Shown piece after piece: positions 24,486 through 32,056 of a stretch of DNA of 32,972 bases (position 1 is the first letter of the stretch; each line of letters begins with the position of its first letter). Origin of the DNA: Thiobacillus sp. 0-1251. Its GTDB lineage: Bacteria; Pseudomonadota; Gammaproteobacteria; Burkholderiales; Thiobacillaceae. The position numbers were made by a program, and so were the translations under genes. The DNA is taken from contig MKWL01000020.1 in assembly GCA_001899305.1 (NCBI GenBank), positions 196,108 through 229,079 on the forward strand, given 5' to 3'. The notes beneath the pieces were generated by a model, which worked only from the letters and a program-made list of their open reading frames with translations, was not told where the DNA came from and did not search any database.

Positions 24486-27400
24486 TTACTTCTTCGCCGT
24501 CCGCCGCAGGCGGTTCAACAACCGCCGCGCCAACTCGCCGAACAGCTCGGTCTGTGTCGGATGCGGGAAGATCGCCTTGGCGACCTGGGTCAGCGTCATC
24601 TCGCCCGCCACCATCATCACGCCGATACCGATCAGGGTGTCGGTATGGTCGGCGAGGTAGTGCACGCCGATGATGCGGCCCGTGGCCTTGTCGGCCACCA
24701 GCTTGATCATGCCCTCGGTTTCGCCGGTGATCATCGCCTTGGCGTCGATGCTCATCGGCATCTTGGCTTCCACCGCGTCGATGCCCTTGGCCTTGGCCTG
24801 CGCCACCGACAGGCCGACGAAGCCGGCCTGCGGACGCGAGAAGGTGACACCACAGTCCTTGTCCTGGTCGTATTCGCTGGAATGGCCGAGCAGGTTGCTG
24901 GCGGCGACACGGCCCTGGGTGGCGGCGGTGTGGGCCAGCATGTAGCCGCCGATGACGTCGCCCACCGCGTAGATATGCGGCGCACTGGTCTGGCAGCGGG
25001 CGTTGACCTTGATCGCCGCGCCGTCGAGCTCGACGCCGACCTTGTCGAGGTTGAGCTTGCGGGTGTCGGGGCGCTTGCCGGTCGCCATCAGGATGACATC
25101 GCAGTCGAATACCGACTCGACGCCTTCTTTATTTGCGTAGCGCAGCTTCATCGTGCCCGGTTTGCCGCTCGCTTCCTTGATGTCGGCGCTGGTGACGACG
25201 GTGATTTCCTTCTCCAGCGAGGCGATCAGGGTCCTGGCGATTTCCTCCTCGACTTCGGCGAGGATGCGTTCGTTGCGCTCCAGCATCAGCACCTCGGTGC
25301 CGAAGTCGCGGAAGATCTGCGCCATTTCCACGCCGATCACGCCGCCGCCGACGATGCCGAGTTTCTTCGGCGGGGTGGCGAGGTTCCAGATGGTGTCGGA
25401 GGTGACCACGCCGCCCGTCGCCAGATTCTCGCGCGCGCCGGGAATCGGCGGCACGAAGGCGGGGGCGCCGGTGGCGATGACCGCCGCGCCGAAGCTGACG
25501 GTGTAGGGCTCGCCCTCGACCGGGGTGATCTTCAGCGTGTGGGCGTCGACGAATTCGCCGTAGCCTTCGCGCACGTCGATCTTCATGCCCTTGTCGGCCT
25601 TCAGCGCCATGTCGCCGCGGCTGCTTTGCACCCAGCGGCGGTGCTTCTCGACCTGAGCCCAGTTGAGCGCCGGCGTATTGGTGCCGTCGACGCCCATTTC
25701 GGCGTCGTGCGCGCGGTTGCGGATGACGTCGGCGGCAGCGCGCCAGGCCTTGGACGGGATGCAGCCGCGCCACAGGCATTCGCCGCCGGGGAAGGGCTCG
25801 TTGTTGACCATCATGACCTTGATGCCGTGATCGGCGAGGTCACGTGCGCAGTCTTCGCCGCCGGGGCCGCCGCCCACGACGACCACCGGGAAGTCCCAGT
25901 TGCCTTCGGGGATCGGCGACACCGGGGCGCTGGTGGTGACGGCTGCCGTGCCCGTTGCCTCACCCCTCACCCCTGACGCCTCACCGGCAATCCACGCCTC
26001 GGGTGCCTCGATGGTCTGCTTCAGGGTTGCCAGGTACAGGGCGACGTCGGCACCATTCAGCACGCGGTGGTCGCCAGTGATGGTGAACGGGGTGCCCTGC
26101 GGGCCATTGGCGGCAATCGCCAGGATCGCGGAAATGCCGGGGGTGGGGATCGCGGTGAAGTGCGACACGCCCAGCATGCCCATGTTGGAAATGGTGAAGG
26201 TGGGATTGGAATACTCGGCCGGCGCCAGTTTCCTGACCCGGGCGCGCTCGACGAGGCCGGTCCAGTCTGACTGCAGCGCCTCCAGCGGCTTCTTCTCGAT
26301 GCCGTGCAGGATCGGCACCACCAGGCCGCCGTCGTTCGACATCACGGCCACGCCGAAGTCGTGGTTGCTGCGCTCGACCAGCTTGTCGACCGGCTGGTAG
26401 GCCCAGTTCATGCGCGGGAATTTCGCCATCGCGACCGAACAGGCCTTGGCGATCGCCACCGTCACCGAAACCTTGTTTGCCTTGGCGGCGGCGGTCAGCG
26501 CGGCGGTATTGATGTTCACCGTGACGTTGAAGGTCGGTAGCGTGAGCGAGGCGGTCATCGCATGGCTGACGGCCTTTTCCATCGAGGTCATCGCGCGACC
26601 CTGGCCCGGCACGTCGACCTGCGGCAGTGAATGGGCGACTTCCTGCATCGAGGGACGTGCGCGCGCCACGTCGGCGGCGACGATGACGCCGGACGGGCCG
26701 GTACCGGCAAGGCCAGTGAGGTTCACCCCCAGCTGCGCCGCCACCTTGCGCGCATAGGGACTGGCCTGGCGGCCTTGCGGACGCGCCACCGGCGGCACGT
26801 TGCCGGCCGCGGAAATCTGCGCGGGCGCAGCCTTGGGCGTGGGAATGTGCGCTGGTTTGTTGGCGGACGGCGGTGCCACCTTGTGGGTGTTCTGGACCTT
26901 GTGGTCGGCACTGATGGTGACGCCGGTATCGTTCGCTTTCGATGCGTCGTCGACGATGAAGGCCATCGGGTGGCCGACCTCGACCACGCTGCCGACGTCG
27001 GCGATCGGGCCGGAGAGGAAGCCCTCCTGGAATACCTCGACGTCCATGATGGCCTTGTCGGTTTCCACGGTGGCGACGATGTCGCCGCGCTTGATGACGT
27101 CGCCCGGCTGTTTTTCCCAGGTGACGACCACGCCCTCGGTCATGGTGTCCGAGAGTTGCGGCATCACGATCGGCGTGCCGGCGTGGTGCGGGATCATCTC
27201 GGTCTGCGCCTGTTCTTCCACCACTTCGTCGGCGGCAATCGCCACGTCGCCTGCGGTGTCGGTGATGTAGCCAAGTGCCGCGCCGACGGCGATGGTCGCG
27301 CCGACGTCGGCCAGCGGACCGGCCAGATAACCGGCCTTGAACACTTCGACGTCCATGATGGCCTTGTCGGTCTCGACCGTGGCGACGATGTCGCCGCGTT

Positions 27401-27497
27401 CGACCTTGTCGCCCGGCTGTTTTTCCCAGGTGACGACCACGCCCTCGGTCATGGTGTCCGAGAGCTGCGGCATCGTGATGGCGTAATGTTGGGACAT
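24486..27497 (-). CDS. fused pyruvate dehydrogenase E2 (acetyltransferase) and E3 (lipoamide dehydrogenase)
   Basis: A single 1003-residue protein with both E2 and E3 of the pyruvate dehydrogenase complex. Two lipoyl domains (about 1-80, 105-185) carry lipoyl-Lys45 and Lys148 in ETDKAIMDVE. Next come a subunit-binding domain (about 244-280), the acetyltransferase core (about 295-500), a Gly/Ala-rich linker (about 500-535) and a full E3 from VVVVGGGPGGEDCA (about 537) to the C-terminus. E3 has its redox pair C574/C579 in GGECLWRGCIPSK, an NAD fold GIVGGGVIGVEMAQ, and the HPTQTE active-site tail. Oddities: the E2 motif DHRxxDG reads DHRVLNG (Asn481), and the linker is encoded by heptamer repeats. 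It is the third gene after E1-alpha and E1-beta. Confidence 0.95.
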   Translation of the reverse strand: MSQHYAITMPQLSDTMTEGVVVTWEKQPGDKVERGDIVATVETDKAIMDVEVFKAGYLAGPLADVGATIAVGAALGYITDTAGDVAIAADEVVEEQAQTEMIPHHAGTPIVMPQLSDTMTEGVVVTWEKQPGDVIKRGDIVATVETDKAIMDVEVFQEGFLSGPIADVGSVVEVGHPMAFIVDDASKANDTGVTISADHKVQNTHKVAPPSANKPAHIPTPKAAPAQISAAGNVPPVARPQGRQASPYARKVAAQLGVNLTGLAGTGPSGVIVAADVARARPSMQEVAHSLPQVDVPGQGRAMTSMEKAVSHAMTASLTLPTFNVTVNINTAALTAAAKANKVSVTVAIAKACSVAMAKFPRMNWAYQPVDKLVERSNHDFGVAVMSNDGGLVVPILHGIEKKPLEALQSDWTGLVERARVRKLAPAEYSNPTFTISNMGMLGVSHFTAIPTPGISAILAIAANGPQGTPFTITGDHRVLNGADVALYLATLKQTIEAPEAWIAGEASGVRGEATGTAAVTTSAPVSPIPEGNWDFPVVVVGGGPGGEDCARDLADHGIKVMMVNNEPFPGGECLWRGCIPSKAWRAAADVIRNRAHDAEMGVDGTNTPALNWAQVEKHRRWVQSSRGDMALKADKGMKIDVREGYGEFVDAHTLKITPVEGEPYTVSFGAAVIATGAPAFVPPIPGARENLATGGVVTSDTIWNLATPPKKLGIVGGGVIGVEMAQIFRDFGTEVLMLERNERILAEVEEEIARTLIASLEKEITVVTSADIKEASGKPGTMKLRYANKEGVESVFDCDVILMATGKRPDTRKLNLDKVGVELDGAAIKVNARCQTSAPHIYAVGDVIGGYMLAHTAATQGRVAASNLLGHSSEYDQDKDCGVTFSRPQAGFVGLSVAQAKAKGIDAVEAKMPMSIDAKAMITGETEGMIKLVADKATGRIIGVHYLADHTDTLIGIGVMMVAGEMTLTQVAKAIFPHPTQTELFGELARRLLNRLRRTAKK
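25957..25984 (-). repeat. heptamer tandem repeat inside the E2-E3 linker (4 units)
   Basis: On the minus strand the units are GTGAGGC, GTCAGGG, GTGAGGG and GTGAGGC. They encode linker residues about 506-514. Only the second unit puts its central triplet in the reading frame, and there it is TCA (Ser508) instead of TGA. Confidence 0.7.
27099..27166. repeat. direct repeat within lipoyl-domain coding sequence (copy 1)
   Basis: This stretch recurs 309 bases (103 codons) away at 27408-27475 with only about one or two differences. It encodes the same part of the two lipoyl domains, indicating recent duplication or gene conversion. Confidence 0.6.
27408..27475. repeat. direct repeat within lipoyl-domain coding sequence (copy 2)
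   Basis: Partner of 27099-27166, in the first lipoyl domain. Near-identity includes third codon positions, beyond what conservation of the protein alone would need. Confidence 0.6.
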
Positions 27498-27507
27498 ATG
27501 TATTTCC

Positions 27508-27535
27508 GTGAGGGGTTAGGGGTGAAGGGTGAGGA
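27508..27535 (+). repeat. heptamer tandem repeat upstream of the E2-E3 gene (4 units)
   Basis: On plus: GTGAGGG, GTTAGGG, GTGAAGG, GTGAGGA. It lies 10 bases ahead of the E2-E3 start, in inverted orientation to the copy at 27561-27588. Confidence 0.65.
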
Positions 27536-27560
27536 CAGGTAATGACGCCAGCGAATGCTC

Positions 27561-27588
27561 CTGACGCCTTACCCCTTACGCCTTACTC
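27561..27588 (-). repeat. heptamer tandem repeat just after the E1-beta stop (4 units)
   Basis: On plus: CTGACGC, CTTACCC, CTTACGC, CTTACTC; on the coding strand these give TAA- and TCA-containing units right after the E1-beta stop (27593-27595). With 27508-27535 it could form an imperfect stem in the mRNA. Confidence 0.65.
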
Positions 27589-27592
27589 TCAA

Positions 27593-28576
27593 TCACGCCT
27601 TACCGAAAATCTTCAGAACGGCCTTCACCACGTCCTCGTGGTCGGGAATCGCCGCTTTTTCCAGCGTGTGGTTGTAAGGCTGCGGCACCAGTGCCGAATG
27701 CACGCGCACCGGCGCTGCATCCAGTTCGAAGAAGCATTCCTCGTTGATGATGGCGATGACCTCGGAGCCGACGCCAACCGGCGCTTCGTCTTCTTCGGCG
27801 ATGACGGCGCGGTGGGTCTTGCTGACCGATGCCTTGATGCCGGCGCGATCCAGCGGCGACAACGAATAGAGGTCGACGACTTCCGCAGAAATGCCGTACT
27901 GCTTGTCGAGGATCTCGGCGGCCTTGAGGCACCAGTGCACCGAGATGTTGTAGCCGAAGAGCGTCACGTCGGTGCCGGCACGCGCGATGTCGGAGCCTTC
28001 CAGCGGGTGGAAATATTCGCCGTCCGGCACTTCGCCCTTCATGTTGTACATGAGTTCGTGTTCGTTGATGAACACCGGGTCGTCGCAACGGATCGCCGAT
28101 TTCAACAGGCCGTAGGCCTGTTTGGGGTTGGATGGGGTGACGACGCGCAGGCCGGCGATGCCCATGAACACCTTTTCCATGCGCGCCGAGTGCTGCGCGC
28201 CGAGCTGGTGCGCGGCACCGCCGGCGGAGCGGAACACGCACGGCGCGGTAAGCTGGCCGCCCGACATGTAGCGCACCTTGGCGGCGGAGTTGAACATCTG
28301 GTCCATCGCCAGCCAGGCGAAGTTGACCGACATGATCTCGATGACAGGGCGCACGCCGAGGAAGGAGGCGCCGATGCCGAGACCGGTGAAGCCGCCTTCG
28401 GAGATGGGGGTATCCATGACGCGCAGCGGGCCGTATTTTTCGTACAGGCCCTTGGTCGCCTTGTAGGTGCCGCCGGCCACGCCGATGTCCTCGCCCATGC
28501 AGATGACGAGCGGGTCGCGTGCCATTTCTTCGTCGTGGGCGCGTTGAATCGCTTCCCAGTACATGATGTTTGCCAT
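27593..28576 (-). CDS. pdhB: pyruvate dehydrogenase E1 component, beta subunit
   Basis: A 327-residue subunit of the thiamine-diphosphate E1 heterotetramer that decarboxylates pyruvate and loads the acetyl group on lipoyl-E2. Beta-subunit signatures include MGEDIGVAGGTYKATKGL, RVMDTPISEGGFTGLGIGAS, the FRSAGGAAHQLGAQHSARME segment near 125-145 and the EEDEAPVGVGSEV region. The length (about 325) is standard. An AAGGA site precedes the start. It lies 20 bases after the alpha gene and about 95 bases before the E2-E3 gene; that gap is filled by heptamer repeats. Confidence 0.95.
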   Translation of the reverse strand: MANIMYWEAIQRAHDEEMARDPLVICMGEDIGVAGGTYKATKGLYEKYGPLRVMDTPISEGGFTGLGIGASFLGVRPVIEIMSVNFAWLAMDQMFNSAAKVRYMSGGQLTAPCVFRSAGGAAHQLGAQHSARMEKVFMGIAGLRVVTPSNPKQAYGLLKSAIRCDDPVFINEHELMYNMKGEVPDGEYFHPLEGSDIARAGTDVTLFGYNISVHWCLKAAEILDKQYGISAEVVDLYSLSPLDRAGIKASVSKTHRAVIAEEDEAPVGVGSEVIAIINEECFFELDAAPVRVHSALVPQPYNHTLEKAAIPDHEDVVKAVLKIFGKA

Positions 28577-28596
28577 GCTGTCTTTTCCTTAAAACC

Positions 28597-29598
28597 TTAA
28601 GCGGCCTTGCCCGTGAGCCACGGGAGCTGGGTTGCGCGATCGGCAAAAACGTATTTCTCGAGATCCTCGACGCGCGGTTCTGGCGATTCCTCGGCGAACT
28701 TGATGACTTCGTTCTCGATGTAGGCGTCGGTCTCCTTTTCCAGCGTCTCGAAGTCGGCCATGCTCATCGCGCCGTCCTTGATCAGGCGGTCGCGCAGGAT
28801 GAAGATGGGGTCGCGCTGTTTCCACAGTTCTTCCTCTTCGCGCGAACGGTAGCCGCGTGAATCGGACATCGAATGGCCGCGATAGCGGTAGGTCATCAGT
28901 TCGAGGAAGTAGGGGCCGTTGCCCGAGCGCACATGGTCGACTGCCTTGCGCGCGGCTTCGTAAACGATTTCGATATCCTGGCCGTCGCATTCGTCGGCCG
29001 GGATGTTGTAGGCGGCGACGCGCTTGTGCTGGTGCACCACGGCGGTGGAACGCTCGATCGAGGTGCCGATGCCGTACAGGTTGTTTTCGCAGACGAACAG
29101 CACCGGCAGTTTCCACAGCGCGGCCATGTTCAGCGTCTCGTGGAACACGCCCTGGTTGTTGGCGGCATCGCCGAGGAAACAGATGGCGATCTCGTCGCCG
29201 CCCTTGAGCTGGATCGCCTTGGCGATGCCGGCCGCGAGCGGGAAGGGGCCGCCGACCAGGGCGTAGCCGCCCATGAAGCGCTTGTCGCCGTCGAAGATGT
29301 GCATCGAACCGCCGCGTCCCTTGGAGGAGCCGGTTTCCTTGCCATACAGTTCGGCCATCACGGCTTTCGGATCGGCGCCGCACTTGATCGCGTGGACGTG
29401 ATCGCGGTAGCCGGTGATCACATAGTCGTGGCCGGGGCGTGCGGCCTCCATCACGCCGTTGCAGCAGGCTTCCTGGCCGGGATAGAGGTGGAGGAAGCCG
29501 CCGATCTTGCGTTCGATGTAGGCCTGATAGCAGCGCTCTTCAAAACGGCGGTGCAACACCATTTCGCGCAGCACGCGTTTCTTGTCTTCAATCTTCAT
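28597..29598 (-). CDS. pdhA: pyruvate dehydrogenase E1 component, alpha subunit
   Basis: A 333-residue E1-alpha. The thiamine-diphosphate motif is GDAANNQGVFHETLN (around 145-160), and the conserved active-site loop appears as YRYRGHSMSDSRGYR. N-terminal hallmarks RRFEERCYQAYIERKIGGF and HLYPGQEA are typical of the alpha/beta (mitochondrial, plastid and alphaproteobacterial) E1 type, unlike the homodimeric AceE of enteric bacteria. It is first in the operon pdhA-pdhB-E2E3, with an AAGGG site and a good promoter at 29655-29683. It diverges from the aminopeptidase gene. Confidence 0.95.
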   Translation of the reverse strand: MKIEDKKRVLREMVLHRRFEERCYQAYIERKIGGFLHLYPGQEACCNGVMEAARPGHDYVITGYRDHVHAIKCGADPKAVMAELYGKETGSSKGRGGSMHIFDGDKRFMGGYALVGGPFPLAAGIAKAIQLKGGDEIAICFLGDAANNQGVFHETLNMAALWKLPVLFVCENNLYGIGTSIERSTAVVHQHKRVAAYNIPADECDGQDIEIVYEAARKAVDHVRSGNGPYFLELMTYRYRGHSMSDSRGYRSREEEELWKQRDPIFILRDRLIKDGAMSMADFETLEKETDAYIENEVIKFAEESPEPRVEDLEKYVFADRATQLPWLTGKAA

Positions 29599-29654
29599 TC
29601 GGTTACCCTTAATGGATGGGCTCGGAAAAAGCGCCGGAAAAATTCAAACGCGCA

Positions 29655-29683
29655 ATTATCCGGTAAACCCCGCCAACCATCAA
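29655..29683 (-). promoter_or_regulatory. sigma-70 promoter of the pdh operon
   Basis: On the minus strand TTGATG (29683-29678) is followed after 17 bases by GATAAT (29660-29655, 5/6 match). The start site would be near 29648, leaving a leader of about 50 bases before pdhA. Confidence 0.5.
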
Positions 29684-29710
29684 GAAAAACGCCACCCCCA
29701 AGGAACCCAC

Positions 29711-31165
29711 ATGCTGCCTAAACTCGCTGAAAACAAACAGGAAATCACAGCCAAATCACTGGAGGATGCAGGCCATGCGATCGTGCTGTTGCCGGTGTCG
29801 AAAACCCTGCCTGAACTCCCTGGCAGCGCTGAACTCAAGGCCGTGATGAAGCGACGCGAGCTCAAGGTGGACGCGCTGGCGAAGTCGCCGGTGGCGGTGC
29901 AGCTGACCGGCGGCACGCTTGCGGTGTTCGCCATGCTCAAGGCCGATGCCAGCACCTTCGAAACCCATGAACTGGTGCGCAAGGCGCTTGCGCACCTGAT
30001 GGCCGAGCATCCGAAATCGCTGGCGCTGGCCGTGTTCGGCGACGAGGCATTCAAGGCGCGTGCTGCCGAGGCGGCGGTGTATACCGCGTTGGTCAACGCC
30101 GTGCCGCTGCCGTCGCGCAAATCCAAAACCGACACGGTGCTCAAGCGCGTGCAGCTGTTCGGCTACAAGTCGGCCAGCGGCTTTGCCCGCGCGCAGGCCC
30201 TGGCCGAAGGCAATCTCCTGACCCGTAGCCTCACTGTGCAGGGGCCGGACGAACTCACGCCCGGCGTCTACCGCAAACGGATCAAGACGCTGGCCAAGCA
30301 GTACGGCTGGACGGTCGAGGAATACAGCTTCGACAAACTGAAGAAGATGGGTGCCGGTGCCTTCTGCGCGGTGGCGCAGGGCTCGCCTGCCAGGGATGCG
30401 GCGATCGTGCGCATCAGCTACCAGGGCAAGGCCGGCAAGGCCAGGCCCGTCGCCTTCGTCGGCAAGGGCATCTGCTTCGACACCGGCGGCCACAACCTCA
30501 AGCCGGCCAAGTACATGCAGGGCATGCACGAGGACATGAACGGTTCGGCGGTCGTGCTGGGCATCCTCGCCACGGCCTCGAAGCTGAAACTGCCGGTCGC
30601 GCTGGACGGCTGGGTCGCGCTCGCCGAAAACCACATCAGCCCGCAAGCCTACCGGCAGAACGAAGTGGTCACGGCGCTGAACGGCACCACCATCGAAGTC
30701 GTCCATACCGACGCCGAAGGCCGCATGGTGCTGGCCGACACGCTGACGCTGGCGGCCAGGGCCAAGCCCGCGCTCATCGCCGACTTCGCCACACTCACCG
30801 GCTCCATGCACTACGCGCTCGGCAGCCGAATGTCCGGCGTGTTCGCCACCTCCAGCGCGCTCGCGCACTCGGCTTCGCGCGCGGCGACGGTGAGTGGCGA
30901 ACGCATCGTCGTCTTTCCCTACCCCGAGGACTACGACAGCAGCCTCGATTCGACCGTGGCCGACGTCAAGCAGTGCAGCATGGAAGGCGAAGCCGACCAC
31001 ATCCTCGCCACCCGCTTCCTGTCGCGCTTTGTCGGTGACACGCCGTGGCTGCACATGGACCTGTCGGGCCACAGCTGCAAGGGCGGGCTGGGTGCGGTGA
31101 TGAGCGACGCCAATGGCTTTGGCGTGGCGTGGGGGCTGGCATTGCTGGACGGGCTTCAGGCGTAA
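29711..31165 (+). CDS. M17 leucyl aminopeptidase family protein
   Basis: A 484-residue cytosolic di-metal aminopeptidase that removes N-terminal residues from peptides. Catalytic-domain motifs are GKGICFDTGGHNLKPAKYM (metal/active-site Lys and Asp, about residue 250), MHEDMNGSAVVLG, and the family signature HTDAEGRMVLADTLTLA (about 335-350) with the metal ligands Asp and Glu. The N-terminal domain (about 1-180) is poorly conserved, as usual. The start at 29711 has an AAGGAA site; an upstream ATG at 29582 would run into the pdhA start region. Members include PepA and PepB; this length and motif set do not decide between them. Confidence 0.92.
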   Translation: MLPKLAENKQEITAKSLEDAGHAIVLLPVSKTLPELPGSAELKAVMKRRELKVDALAKSPVAVQLTGGTLAVFAMLKADASTFETHELVRKALAHLMAEHPKSLALAVFGDEAFKARAAEAAVYTALVNAVPLPSRKSKTDTVLKRVQLFGYKSASGFARAQALAEGNLLTRSLTVQGPDELTPGVYRKRIKTLAKQYGWTVEEYSFDKLKKMGAGAFCAVAQGSPARDAAIVRISYQGKAGKARPVAFVGKGICFDTGGHNLKPAKYMQGMHEDMNGSAVVLGILATASKLKLPVALDGWVALAENHISPQAYRQNEVVTALNGTTIEVVHTDAEGRMVLADTLTLAARAKPALIADFATLTGSMHYALGSRMSGVFATSSALAHSASRAATVSGERIVVFPYPEDYDSSLDSTVADVKQCSMEGEADHILATRFLSRFVGDTPWLHMDLSGHSCKGGLGAVMSDANGFGVAWGLALLDGLQA

Positions 31166-31190
31166 GAAAAACCCCACTCGATCGGTGACC

Positions 31191-31850
31191 ATGACGCCGA
31201 CCCCAGGCAGCGTTGCCATCGAGCCTCTCTACGCCGACGACACCCTGCTGGTATTCGACAAGCCCAGCGGCCTGCTGGCCGTGCCGGGGCGCGGTGTCGA
31301 CAAGCAGGATTGCCTGAGTGCGCGGGCGCAGGCCCGTTATCCCGATGCCTTGATCGTACATCGGCTCGACATGGCCACGTCCGGTTTGATGGTGATGGCG
31401 CGCGGCGCGGAGGCGCAGCGCGCACTGAGCGTGGCCTTCGCGGCACGCGAGGTGTCGAAGCGCTACGTCGCAATCGTGGCCGGCAGACTGGACGCTGTGC
31501 CGGGCGGTTGGGGAACGATCGACCTGCCCATCATCGTCGACTGGCCCAGGCGGCCACTGCGGATGGTCGATCGCATTCACGGCAAGCCGAGTCTCACTCG
31601 CTGGCGCGTGCTGGAAGTCGACGAAACCGGAACGCGCACGCGCGTCGAGCTCGAACCCGTCACCGGCCGTTCGCATCAGTTGCGCGTCCATCTGCGCGAG
31701 TTGGGCCATCCCATCCTGGGCGATACCCTGTATGCGCCGCCGGATGTGCAGGCCCAGGCTGGGCGTCTGCTCTTGCATGCCTGCGCCTTGCGCTTCGCCC
31801 ATCCGCTGACCGGCGAAGCGCTCGTGTTCGAGCGTTCGGCGCCATTCTGA
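31191..31850 (+). CDS. rluA: RluA-family 23S rRNA/tRNA pseudouridine synthase
   Basis: A 219-residue enzyme, the same length as E. coli RluA, which makes pseudouridine at 23S rRNA position 746 and tRNA position 32. The catalytic Asp is in HRLDMATSGLMVMA (about 63). RluA-type segments DKPSGLLAVPGR, DLPIIVDWPRRP, VTGRSHQLRVHLRELGHPILGD and RLLLHACALRFAHP are all present. There is no N-terminal S4 domain, consistent with RluA as opposed to RluC/D. It begins 25 bases after the aminopeptidase stop. Specificity is inferred from similarity. Confidence 0.93.
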   Translation: MTPTPGSVAIEPLYADDTLLVFDKPSGLLAVPGRGVDKQDCLSARAQARYPDALIVHRLDMATSGLMVMARGAEAQRALSVAFAAREVSKRYVAIVAGRLDAVPGGWGTIDLPIIVDWPRRPLRMVDRIHGKPSLTRWRVLEVDETGTRTRVELEPVTGRSHQLRVHLRELGHPILGDTLYAPPDVQAQAGRLLLHACALRFAHPLTGEALVFERSAPF

Positions 31851-32056
31851 CGGATTCCGATCGGGAGCTCTGCTTCGATCTCATCGGGCCTTGCCCATGA
31901 CTGTGCGGCACGCTGTCGTCACACGCAGTCACACCGCTGTCATTTGGCACAAGTACATTCCCCATCCTCTCTGCTCCATCCTTGGCGTCGTATGCCGACC
32001 GAACCCGGAATTCGGGCGTTCGAGGAATCCGTACTCGTTCAATACATAGGTAGGAA

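Noticed and set aside
31945-31962. TGGCAC upstream of the chemoreceptor as a possible sigma-54 promoter
   Set aside because: The -12 element TTGC is missing at the correct spacing. No sigma-28 promoter was clear either.
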